A DNA stretch of 64,000 nucleotides, taken from positions 62,001-126,000 of the forward strand of contig BQKZ01000373.1 in NCBI GenBank assembly GCA_036244855.1, written 5' to 3'. Positions 39,348 to 49,036 of the stretch are shown here, piece by piece. The stretch is from Temnopleurus reevesii (Eukaryota > Echinodermata > Echinoidea > Temnopleuroida > Temnopleuridae). A program made the position numbers and the translations under genes. A model generated the notes under the pieces. The model did no database searches, was not told the DNA's origin, and worked only from the letters and a program-made list of their open reading frames with translations. Position 1 is the first letter of the stretch, and each line of letters begins with the position of its first letter.

Positions 39348-39574
39348 GTCGACTGTAGTCCAGTTGAGGACTGAGTGTTCTGATAGCACCCACCTCTGCA
39401 TATTCACTTATTCACTCAGTGTGGAGGCACGATCAGAGGGGTATACATACAGAGCAGAATGTTATGTAAGGACTCTGTGGTTGAGTGCTGTGCAGTTCCT
39501 GTGTGTTCAGTCTAAGTGAATATGCAGAGGTGGGTGCTATCAGAACACTCAGTCCTCAACTGGACTACGTCGAC
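39348..39574. mobile_element. Foldback element with near-identical 62-bp arms
   Basis: The left arm 39348-39410 begins GTCGACTGTAGTCCAGTTG and the right arm 39513-39574 ends CAACTGGACTACGTCGAC. The inverse complement of one matches the other except for a one-base indel near the tip. The loop is about 102 bp. The near identity points to a recent event or to gene-conversion-like maintenance. Confidence 0.85.
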
Positions 39575-39590
39575 TGCAATACTCAGCAAG

Positions 39591-39632
39591 CTGTATTTAC
39601 AACGTTTGATTGTATTTACAACGTTTGATTGA
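39591..39632. repeat. Direct duplication of about 20 bp
   Basis: TGTATTTACAACGTTTGATT occurs twice in a row just right of the foldback at 39348-39574. Confidence 0.85.
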
Positions 39633-39839
39633 TATAGTTGATCCTATTTTTTTAATGGGGAGGAAAAGGCTATTGGAAACAAAGCGCAATAAGACGTTTT
39701 GGGAAATAAAAATGAAGCTTTTCACAGAGACCACGTATAGTCAGCATGGTCAGTGACGACAATTCCAATGAAATTATTCTTTTTTGATTGGATGAAAGTC
39801 AATGTCTTTGACTGTTGTAGGCACCGCCGAACGTTTTGA

Positions 39840-40041
39840 AAGGTGTGCAGGCGCGCACCCAGGATTTTCATACCCGGGGGGCTGAGCCCAAATTTGGCGC
39901 CCCCGCCCATCCCCGCTAAGCTGACAACCGAAATAAGAAATTTCCTAACATCAAATTTGGCGCACCCCGGGGGGCTGAGCAAAAATTTTGGCGCCCCCCT
40001 CCCCTCCCGGCTGAGCTGACAAGCAAAAAAAAAAAAAAAAA
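39840..40041. repeat. G/C-rich repeat unit duplicated at about 93-bp spacing
   Basis: CGGGGGGCTGAGC and the following AAATTTGGCGCCCCC-type segment appear at about 39875 and 39968, each followed by GCTGACAA. The second copy runs into a poly-A run and the gap. It looks like the end of a dispersed element whose body is missing. Confidence 0.6.
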
Positions 40042-40493
40042 NNNNNNNNNNNNNNNNNNNNNNNNNNNNNNNNNNNNNNNNNNNNNNNNNNNNNNNNNNN
40101 NNNNNNNNNNNNNNNNNNNNNNNNNNNNNNNNNNNNNNNNNNNNNNNNNNNNNNNNNNNNNNNNNNNNNNNNNNNNNNNNNNNNNNNNNNNNNNNNNNNN
40201 NNNNNNNNNNNNNNNNNNNNNNNNNNNNNNNNNNNNNNNNNNNNNNNNNNNNNNNNNNNNNNNNNNNNNNNNNNNNNNNNNNNNNNNNNNNNNNNNNNNN
40301 NNNNNNNNNNNNNNNNNNNNNNNNNNNNNNNNNNNNNNNNNNNNNNNNNNNNNNNNNNNNNNNNNNNNNNNNNNNNNNNNNNNNNNNNNNNNNNNNNNNN
40401 NNNNNNNNNNNNNNNNNNNNNNNNNNNNNNNNNNNNNNNNNNNNNNNNNNNNNNNNNNNNNNNNNNNNNNNNNNNNNNNNNNNNNNNNNNNNN
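40042..40493. other. Assembly gap (452 N) inside a repeat
   Basis: The gap begins in a poly-A run, after a duplicated G/C-rich repeat unit on its left. The right side ends, near 40790, in further G/C-rich repeat-like sequence (GGACCCGCCACTGC). The missing DNA is probably the body of a dispersed repeat. The frame spanning it is an artefact. Confidence 0.95.
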
Positions 40494-41689
40494 CTTTTAT
40501 TTTGCCTTCGACCCCATCAAATTGGTTGACAACAGCCAAGTCAATAGCTCCCTCTTTCGTTGAAGGTGACCTATAAAAATGCCATGAGCATGACGAGCAA
40601 GTGACCCGTAACGAAGACTTAGTTGGGGGTGCAAAAATGGAAAAAGTGTATCCTTTTTGGCCGTCGATCGCTTGACGGGCAAACAATTAAAACAAATAAA
40701 TAAGATACAAACAGAGAAAGGAAATAAATGATAACACATTTATTTTTCTTTTGAAGCGGATCTCTACAGGTATGTTCGTGGGAGGGGGTGCGCCTCGGAC
40801 CCGCCACTGCCGCCCCTCCCTACGGTTGCGGGCCTGCTCGTTTTTCTGGAATTATTATATGATAGTGTGACAGTGTCGTCAAATCCAAGGCCTTGTTTGG
40901 ATGCCGACTTCAGAATGCAGACCACAGTCTATACACACAAACCTCACCCCAAATATATATATATGCAACCACTACTGCAACCAAACCATACACTTTTAAC
41001 AGAAAATGGACGAAATTTTCACCCAACCATTCTGTTCGGTTGTCTTGTAAAGATGTGGCTATTCTGCCTAACACTGACGCTGGTAAGCCTGTACGCATGA
41101 TTAATAATGAATGCTTCTAGGAACGTTTAATCTGGTTTTGCATGAAAGATCGGGTAAATTGGGTCTAATTTGTTGTCGCTTAGATAACCATGATAATTAA
41201 TTGTATTTAAAGAGCCTGAAGAAGCCATATGAGGTGTGATGTATGTAATAAATAGGTCTGTTTGTGAGAATTCTTTTCACGCACGATCCATGCAAGAACG
41301 CAAAAACACGATCACGTGACTACTTCGCAATGTTGTCAGGACTATATAATTGGCATCAAAATGCCGAGAAGAAATACAATTTCGAGAACATTTCCGCATT
41401 TTATAGGTTTAGATGAATTCTTAACATTTCTTCTTCATGTAAAGATACTTTGGACGAGAATGGCACCGATCAAAGTTTTGATATGCTGATGTAAAAGTGT
41501 ATGGAAAACCTTTATTACAGAGTACATTTATAGTAAAAGATGTCAATGAGAATTACGGAGAAAGAAACGAATCAGCCTTCTAAACGTTACAAATGATTGG
41601 CGTTATGAATATGAAATTATTTTTTTTTTGAATGTATCAATTCATTTAATTCATTATGATTCAAATGTAAAAAAATTCATCCACATTGT

Positions 41690-41869
41690 GCTGCACTCAA
41701 TCCGGGTGGGGTAAATGGGTACCTGGCAGGAATATTGGTCCTTAAAATGCCACCTGCGCTGGTGTACGCCGGGCTTTAGACAGGGTAGTAATATTGCAAA
41801 GCGCCCCGAGCACTCAGCAGAGTGGATACATGTACTATATAAATTGCATCTATTATTATCATTATTCAT
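41690..41869 (+). mobile_element. tRNA-derived SINE, 5'-truncated copy
   Basis: This carries the body and tail of the same family as 9625-9905: GTAAATGGGTACCTGGCAGG, then a segment with AAGCGCCCCGAGCACTC, then ACTATATAAATTGCATC and an ATT/ATC tail. The tRNA-like head is missing. It lies in the intergenic DNA between the two ligand genes. Confidence 0.75.
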
Positions 41870-42904
41870 ATGCCTAAATTAATCATGTACATAGAACTTA
41901 TATTCATAGTTGCTTAGTATCAAATTGTGTTCGATTTGTTTATTTGTCCATTTATGTTATTTTCATTTGTTATACATATATGAAGCAAGTGAAATCAATG
42001 GAGGAATCTTTAATCTTGAATAATACAGAATATAAAACACAAGGTTAAACTGCGCTTAGGAAAGACTAGTACTGGATTAGGATTAGCTTGAATGAACAGA
42101 ATACACACTTCTTCTCCCCCTCAAAAGAAGGGGATCAGTCTGCCGCCATCAGCGGCATGAATATGTTCAATCAAATGCTCATTCCCTCTTGTCTTTCCTT
42201 CGTTCCAAGCCTCATTCTTTCTTTCTCATGTGTTTCACTATTTATCACTCAGAATCTTTTCTCATCACTACATTGCCTGGCATGAACTTTTTAAAAATTA
42301 ATCATATTTTGATTTTCCATTGGTTTTTTTTTTCTCACTTAAGTGACAAAAATCACAGTAAAGTTATAAATAAACTTGCAACATACAACCTGAAAATAAT
42401 TTCCAGCTCTTCTTTGGCTTTTCACTTCCTTCCCAATCTTATTGCGTACATAAAAGTGCTTTAAAATGTTTAACAAATTCTATCCGACTGAGGGTATTGT
42501 TAAAAAAATGACATTTGTGGGGCAACCAGACTTTGTTGTTGTATTATCCTTAATCCAATGCGTTTTATTTTAAGTGCTTGTTTTTCACTTTTGAGACGAC
42601 TACAAGAAACATAAGAATGTGAACGATCAACAATCATTAACTTATCTTCAGTATATCTTCAAGGGCATTAAAAAATCATATACTTTTGTCCATCGCCAAA
42701 CGTTATCAATCACTATATTCATCATTATGTAATAATTGTTATCGTTTAATTCGTCATCATCTTATTTTTATATTCATCATACAGTATACATCGTAATGAT
42801 TTCCACAAGCATCAACATCATTATATCCACGATCACCATTGTCATCATTAATTTGTATAATCATCACCATCATTATGTCCATTGTTACCATAAACTCTAT
42901 TAAC

Positions 42905-43093
42905 CATCATGTCTATATCATCACCGTCGTCATCATCATCATCGCCACCATCACCATCATCATCATCATCACCATCATCACCATCATCATCATCATCATC
43001 ATCATCACCATCATCACCATCATCATCATCACCATCATCACCATCATCATCATCATCATCATCATCACCATCATCACCATCACCATCATCACC

Positions 43094-43124
<31 letters not shown>

Positions 43125-43395
43125 CCATCATCATCATCGTCATCACCACCATCATCATCATCATCATCATCATGACCTTCTATTACCGTCACTGAAATTG
43201 TCTTCATCATTATGACCATCTTTAAAAAAAAAACATCAATTGTTATTATTCTTTTCATCACAACCATCATCATCATCATCATCACCATCATCATCATCAC
43301 CTCCTATTACCGTCACTGCAATTATCTTCATCATTATGACCATCTTTAAAAACCATCAGTTCTTATTATTCTTTTCATCACAACCACCCTCATCA
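42905..43395. repeat. ATC/ACC microsatellite with a 124-bp duplicated flank
   Basis: Imperfect ATC and ACC triplets run over 42905-43172 and again over about 43263-43300. The unique-looking flank TATTACCGTCACTG...TCTTCATCATTATGACC occurs at 43181 and again at 43305. A segment containing both flank and satellite was therefore duplicated. Long serine, isoleucine and aspartate frames here are artefacts of the triplet repeat. Confidence 0.93.
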
Positions 43396-44692
43396 TAAAA
43401 TGCATTACCATGATTTCTTTAATCTTTGATGTAGTCTTTGAGCGTTTCCAACTTTTAGCTTTATGTGTTGTATGAGCATACATGATCCTAGCTCATGTCA
43501 TAAAACGAACCAATCGATTCTGAATAATCATACTAACAAGCAAAATAATGCACCATCTATCTATAAGCATTATCATACAATAGAACATAAAGCACAACAC
43601 AATCTCCAAAGTAGGGAATATAAATATAGATCAGGTTTATTTAAAAAGCGAAGACAATGTAGTAATACTGTGATTTTAAAAAGTCACACAATAATTACTG
43701 GCAAATATATAATGTTATTTAAATAAACACAGCACAATGCACTATTTACAAATCAACAGCATTAAAATCAATGACGCAATCAACTAAATGGAAAATTGTC
43801 GAAATATTGCTATAAATTTCATTAGTTGGGGAATGTACAATAAAATCTACGTAACCAAAATCACGATAGTCATCACAAGTCAAAGTAATTTGCAATATCA
43901 TTTCACAATGAATACAGGATATTTGTGTCTCATTGCTTATAATAAAAGAATGTCTGAACTGCAGTTAAATCAAGATTCTTCGTCATGAAGATTTGACGAG
44001 AAGATGTAATTCCGACAAAATATACTTCCAGCCTAATATTTGAGAGGCTCTTTATCCCGCTAAAATTATACAGTCAAAACTATCCGCTCCATTGCCTAGA
44101 GATTTGTACTTCAATACGTTTATTTTCTACAATCAATTACACTATTATAACGAACTAGTTAAAGATTACTAGAAAGTAGTCAGTCGGGAGCCAATTGTAA
44201 TTCAAGTCAAATCCAACGGGAAATTAGTAAAATAATCACCTGTTGGCTCCATGCTGACTACTAATCTAGTTATTATTAACTAGATCGTTTTAAAGGAGTA
44301 GGCTTACAAATGCATCAGGTTGGTAATTGTAAAGTCACACTTGATCCATAGATATCAAGAAAGCTCTTTCTACATACTATCCGTTCGAAAGAACGTAGTC
44401 GAACAAGCCCGAACGGTTTGCTAACGAACAGAACGCACTATCATCTGCTCAAGACCTATTCATGAACGTGTCTAGGATGAGAAGCAATATCGTATGTAAG
44501 TACTTACAGGTAGTTAGAAAACCGTTCAAATTCAAGTAGCAGAACAAACCAAGAATAATCCAAACGTAACTATAATCTTCCCAAAGCCTGACATTAAACG
44601 AGTGCTCATCATTTCACTGCACTGCAATATACAGCCTTACTTTCTGCAAAGCCAAACAGTCTATAAAATCAAGGTTTGATTAAAACAACTGT
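43396..44692. other. Intergenic DNA with one foldback, no gene seen
   Basis: AT-rich DNA downstream of the likely univin poly(A) site. A foldback lies at 44155-44283. Short frames at 43463 and 43788 show no coding-like features. Confidence 0.55.
44155..44283. mobile_element. Foldback element, decayed
   Basis: CTAGTT and AGTAGTCAGTCGGGAGCCAA on the left pair with TTGGCTCCATGCTGACTACT and AACTAG on the right, with a few mismatches. Confidence 0.55.
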
Positions 44693-44901
44693 CTTTATTT
44701 CCCTGTATACGGCCATTGGGGTCCAGATGCACCTCATATACCCTTTTAGGTGTGCCCTGTATTCATGATGAATGCAAATTTTACGTAATCAATTATCAAT
44801 TTTACGGGTCCCTTTTTATCCTGTCTGTACCCTTAAAAGATGAGACTATTGCTTCATTTGCAGAGTTCGTTAATCGTATCCATGTCAATCTGTCTTGTCA
44901 G

Positions 44902-44986
44902 CTTCTTTGATCGACGTGACACCATCAAGGTCCAGGACAACAAGGTGATGTATCTGAAGAACAACAGCCGTTCCTACAAGTACCAG
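44902..44986 (+). pseudogene. Orphan exon-like patch, function unknown
   Basis: An 85-base segment on the plus strand has coding-like composition in an AT-rich setting. It follows a splice-acceptor-like TCTTGTCAG and translates to FFDRRDTIKVQDNKVMYLKN plus SRSYKYQ after one more N. The same frame is open upstream through an ATG at 44882. It ends CAG|GTGATT, which looks like a donor, but those bases are also the left end of a foldback element with a CAG duplication, so the donor may be an accident. I do not recognise the peptide. No partner exons were found on the plus strand. It may be a stranded exon, a pseudogene fragment or a retained piece of a mobile element. Confidence 0.35.
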
Positions 44987-45126
44987 GTGATTGTTTCATA
45001 AAGCTTTGGTAACGATACGCACGACTGGTGACCCTTTCCTGCACTCAGTAGCCCCTATATGTTCCTGCGCTAGCATCTCAGTATGAGTCGTGCAAACCTC
45101 TACGATCAATTTTATGAAACAAGCAC
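44987..45126. mobile_element. MITE-like foldback, 140 bp, CAG target duplication
   Basis: GTGATTGTTTCATAAA and GCACGACT on the left pair with AGTCGTGC and TTTATGAAACAAGCAC on the right. The trinucleotide CAG flanks both ends (44984-44986 and 45127-45129). It lies in the 3' flank of univin. Confidence 0.7.
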
Positions 45127-45920
45127 CAGATCGTTTTTTGGTTGGGCCATAACTTGATCACCCTCAGAAACTGTAACACTACTACCTTCTCATGCTTTGC
45201 TGAGACATAATCTTGAATTTTACGTATGGCATACTGAATATGACGATAAATTTCCAATGAAAGCTTACTATATCAGTCATGGAGCTCTAATGAAATGCGA
45301 AATCAAAAAAGAGAAAAAGTAATACAATTCCCCAAAGTATAACCAAATTGGTGCCCATTATTGAACGGTAACGTCAGTTAGTTCCTTTGACTCTGCAAGA
45401 GGTTTAGAACCTTTTATACGAATGAACTTCCACTGCCACTACTTAGGTAAGTGGTGGTGGTTGCTCATTAAGCAACAGTCACATCATGGACAGAGGCTTT
45501 CTGAAGTCCATGCCAACACCAAGCTTAATTGTCATATTTCATCTAACATGTTTGAAAGAATCTTGTCTAACAAGCTCTATATCCATTAACAGACGGATCG
45601 CTCAGTCACGTAAATAGCCAGTGACCACTTTATGGTCCGCATGGGCAAACATTTGCAGGGGACACGAGGGATAACGTTTGTGTGAATGTCGATCGCAAGC
45701 CATTTCTTACTAGTCATGTGTATTACCGTCGAATGTCTGCGCAAAAGACTCCAAAATAAATTCGATTTATACTGGGTGTGCGTTGGCGAAAACATCCTGT
45801 CTGTTTATAAATCTTTCGAGCTCCTTTGACAGAATTCTTAAAACCTGATAGTAATATCACTTGTTGCTTGGAACAGACGGCTTAAAACCGTCATGATTTT
45901 TTTCTAGGCAACGACTAACC

Positions 45921-46033
45921 TGGGATTAGTTGCTCGAAATGCTCTAAGCTAACTCCTTTTGCTGTTTTGGCTGTTTGTGACAGATGTTGGCAAGAAAGGA
46001 ATAGCTAAGACCATTTCGAGCAACTTACCCCTG
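45921..46033. mobile_element. Foldback element in the univin 3' flank
   Basis: GATTAGTTGCTCGAAATGCT on the left pairs with CATTTCGAGCAACTTACCCC on the right. The arms are about 40 bp. It begins 100 bases after the univin stop codon, so it should be transcribed as part of the 3' untranslated region. Confidence 0.7.
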
Positions 46034-46133
46034 ATTTCTAATCATCCATTTCATTCTCTGGACAAAATGAAACAGAGCTGTGATGTTCTTCACGATTTGA
46101 TGTAATTCTAAAACTCTCTCCAATGTGTCTATT

Positions 46134-46999
46134 TCATCGGCATCCACATGCCTCTACTACCATATCCTCGTACTGTCTCAGCACCACGTTTTCATTGTTA
46201 TCAAAATACAACATGGAGATCCCGGAAAGCTTTGTCGGAGCGCAGCAGACCTTCGGGACAGATCGGCTATCGATGGAGTTGACAAGGGTCTGAATGATGG
46301 CGTGGTTTGTACCGTTGAGTCGTTCACCCAGCGGGAAAGGACATTCCCCATCGCAGTAGTAGGCCTGATACCCCATAGGAGCGATGATCCAATCCTCCCA
46401 ACCAACGTCACGGAAGCTCACGAATAATCGATGTCGCTGGCAGAGATTCGTCAGCGTGGCCGTCGAAAATGAACTGAGGTCGGCGGTCGCCTCACTCTCT
46501 GCCTGTCGCTTGTTCCGCCGATTCTTATCGTGACACTGACGATATTCCGATGACGTCACAATAAGATTCGTTGTGCATTTCCCGCGCATCGCTCCGAGTT
46601 CTTTGATGACTCGATTTCTGCGTCGGTTGTTCCCTGTCGTGGGTACGACCTCGAGGTGAAGCAGCAGACCGTGATTCGATGCCTTCTTCGATCTCCATGA
46701 ACTCACCATGGTGAGGACATCGATGGTCCCAGCATAACCCTGTGATAGATCCGCAAACACAACATCGAGCAACCGCAGACGTTTGTCAGTCAATGAAACG
46801 ACTGACGTGAGTCTAGTCCGGGTCTGCAGCTGGTATAGTCTGACAGCGAGGGAAGGCGACTCCGTGGTCGATGTCGGCAAGGCGGGTATCTCGATTCGGA
46901 GATCGGCGGCGTCGATGGTCTCTGCGTTGGGAATCGAAGAGACGTCAAAGTAGAGTATCTGTTGAAGGCTGGTTGAGTTGCTGCTTTGAAGCTTCCCAC
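46134..46999 (-). CDS. univin: Univin (Vg1/GDF1-type TGF-beta ligand), coding exon 2
   Basis: This exon encodes residues 103-390 of the Univin precursor. In sea urchins Univin works with Nodal through activin-type receptors and Smad2/3. The acceptor is CTTCCATCATCTCCAG|GTGGG, entered in phase 1, which fits the exon 1 donor exactly. The propeptide part holds [20 protein letters not shown] (family motif FNLSSIP...), with a sequon at N110. A furin site RRNKR ends at residue 267, giving a mature ligand of 123 residues (268-390). All seven cystine-knot cysteines are present, in the order CQRH, CDGEC, CC and [24 protein letters not shown] is the finger-1 signature and NGTN an N-glycosylation site. 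The stop TGA lies right after CGCR. The exon is intact, without frameshift. The ligand sequence is very close to known echinoid Univin, so the call is firm. Confidence 0.97.
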
Positions 47000-47992
47000 C
47001 TGGAGATGATGGAAGAAAAAAAACCAAAGAAACAACATTATGGCAGGGGTCACACTAAACTAAAAGTCACCAAAAGAGTTTGGTGAGGAAAAAAGCAACC
47101 ATCTGTATACAGCAAGAGTGTGTTTGAAATAAACTTATGTAAGAAAATCTTTTGATCGCCTAAGAAACTGGAAATTGGTAGAAAGGGTCTTAAATATCCT
47201 CTACTTGCTAAGACGCCTTGACTTCTTGCGCTATCCTATCGTCATTGACACAAACATCGATACGTCTATATTAAGAGGTTGGCACAAGAAGTTATCTTAG
47301 CAAGATCATTTCCTGAAATGAGCTCTTGGGCTCAATATTGCATTAAAAAATCATTGAAAAAATATGGCAAATATAAATTTCTGGCTAAAACCCTATTCTG
47401 ACAAAGACTTTTTACACTTTGCAAACTCTGGCAAAAAGTTTGCTAGATCTTTTTACGGTAAACTGTTTTCTCTAGTAGATCCTCGTGGGAGAAGCTAACA
47501 GCCTAAAATGATAGGAAATGGGTTCTAAATTGTAATTACAGGTGTACATAGGCATTTGGGGTAGGTTTTTTTTTTCTTCAAAGAACTTTGGCATAAAAAG
47601 AACTGTGGAATAAAACTTTGGATTTTCTAGGGAAAACTACTTCACACTTGAAATATGTAGTTTGTGATACAATTCTCGGAAGGGTGGGGTAGAAGTGTGG
47701 GATTCAGTTGATACACTTCAGCGACCTGCCAATCATAGAAAATTCGGTAAGCCTTGTAAAGAGTCATCAACAAATTATGTTGCACCCGTGTAGGGCTCAG
47801 GTGTACCCTTTGAAGGCAAGCCATGCCGTCTCTCCCTGGTGGGTACGCGTATCCATCGTCACTGTGAATGCAGCGGCAAATACCCGACGGTGACTGGCGG
47901 GTCGACTACAGGGTGTTCCATAAAAGAGGATAGATAGACGTACACTGTAGGGTTTGTACAAAGGGGACACATGCCTGTACAAGTTTTTCCTT

Positions 47993-48127
47993 AGGCCCCG
48001 GTCACGTAGGCCCCCGGAAGCAACACGATTCAACACGACTCTTTGTTCAGATCACAGTTAGCTGCCTGCGAACATACAGTCGTGTTGAATCGTGTTTCTT
48101 CTGGGTCCCGATGTGATCGGGGCTTTA
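47993..48127. mobile_element. Foldback element, family A, copy 1
   Basis: The left arm AGGCCCCGGTCACGTAGGCC continuing to AACACGATTCAACACGACT is mirrored on the right by AGTCGTGTTGAATCGTGTT continuing to GATCGGGGCTTT. The arms are about 48 bp around a loop of roughly 40 bp. The outer arm sequence is shared with 52917-53051 and with the solo arm at 32611. The loops differ. Confidence 0.8.
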
Positions 48128-48975
48128 GTTTCATGAGGGGTTGGAGTTCGGAGAGGTTCTTTATCCACGCACATACGGGGGTTCCACCCGAAGGGAAGCA
48201 AATTTTGAGGTAAAAAGGGGAGAAAAATTGGCGAGGGTGCAAAATTTGAACTAATGATCTATACCGTTTTTCAGTTATGCATTATTATATTCTTCTTTTT
48301 TGTTGTTGCTTGTTAGGTTTTCAGGGTAGCCATATTTGGCCGATGATTTTCTTCTGTTTTTTTTTATTATTGTTGCTTTTCTGCTCTTCGAGAATGGGCG
48401 CGCCGAAATTCCATGTTGGTCGGCCTCGCCCCCGCGTTGTGAAATCTCAAAGCTGGTCCAATCCCCTTATTGCTCTCATGAGGTAGAACCAGCTCTATAT
48501 GGGTGTTACGTGATTCCTAAACCATCACATGACCAATGTCACATTTTTGCACCATTGAAAACTGTTGACAGGGGAAATATAATGTTCCTGTAACACAATA
48601 GATTACTCTCTCCTGTTAAGTTATATAACCATTGGATAGCTTTCTCTCTATAAAAACATGGAAATGAAATTTTCAAGATTAAAAAATACCGGAATAAAAG
48701 GATTAAAATGTCATCAATTTAGAAATTCACGAGTAGTCAATATGATACCTCATAACGAGCTACAATGCCGTATAGAATTTTGTTTTAAATTTAACAATGT
48801 TGGCATGGATGTATCTTTATGACACATCCTATACCCTGTTGGCGTCTCACCCGAGGGTCAATTATCAATCCAATTGGTATGCAGGTATGACAAGTCGGGC
48901 CTTTGCAAAATATGAACTCGAATCCATCAAATCGTCTCTCACACATCCCATTCTATTCCCTCTCCTCATCTATCC

Positions 48976-49036
48976 CCTCATATCTATCCACTCTCATCTA
49001 TCCACTCTCATCTATCCACTCTCATATATCCACTCT
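48976..49036. repeat. 14-bp tandem repeat
   Basis: TATCCACTCTCATC is repeated about four times with minor variation within a CT-rich tract. Confidence 0.85.

Larger units (their letters stand above)
32652..42840. other. Intergenic DNA, no gene seen
   Basis: Outside the elements listed separately, the sequence is AT-rich with poly-C runs near 38790-38812 and 38870-38884. Short frames such as those at 38536, 39204 and 40867 have no recognisable similarity and no coding-like composition. A longer one exists only because it crosses the N gap. Confidence 0.6.
44693..46133 (-). terminator. univin 3' flank; candidate poly(A) signal at 44698-44693
   Basis: The first canonical AATAAA that I found on the minus strand downstream of the univin stop codon is at 44698-44693, about 1.4 kb away. 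This implies a long 3' untranslated region if it is used. Variant signals nearer the stop cannot be excluded. The interval contains two foldback elements (45921-46033 and 44987-45126) and an exon-like patch on the other strand. Confidence 0.3.

Noticed and set aside
39916..40686. 256-codon minus-strand frame
   Set aside because: Most of it is N. The real sequence on both sides is repeat DNA.
42839..43300. Long Ile, Ser, Met and Asp frames on both strands
   Set aside because: Translations of ATC/ACC triplet repeats.
46125..46427. 100-codon plus-strand frame
   Set aside because: Antisense shadow of univin exon 2, which is confirmed by domain content.
46551..46566. 16-mer ATGACGTCACAATAAG shared by the bmp2/4 intron (7731) and univin exon 2
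   Set aside because: In univin the bases are coding, and one such match is about what chance predicts across 64 kb.
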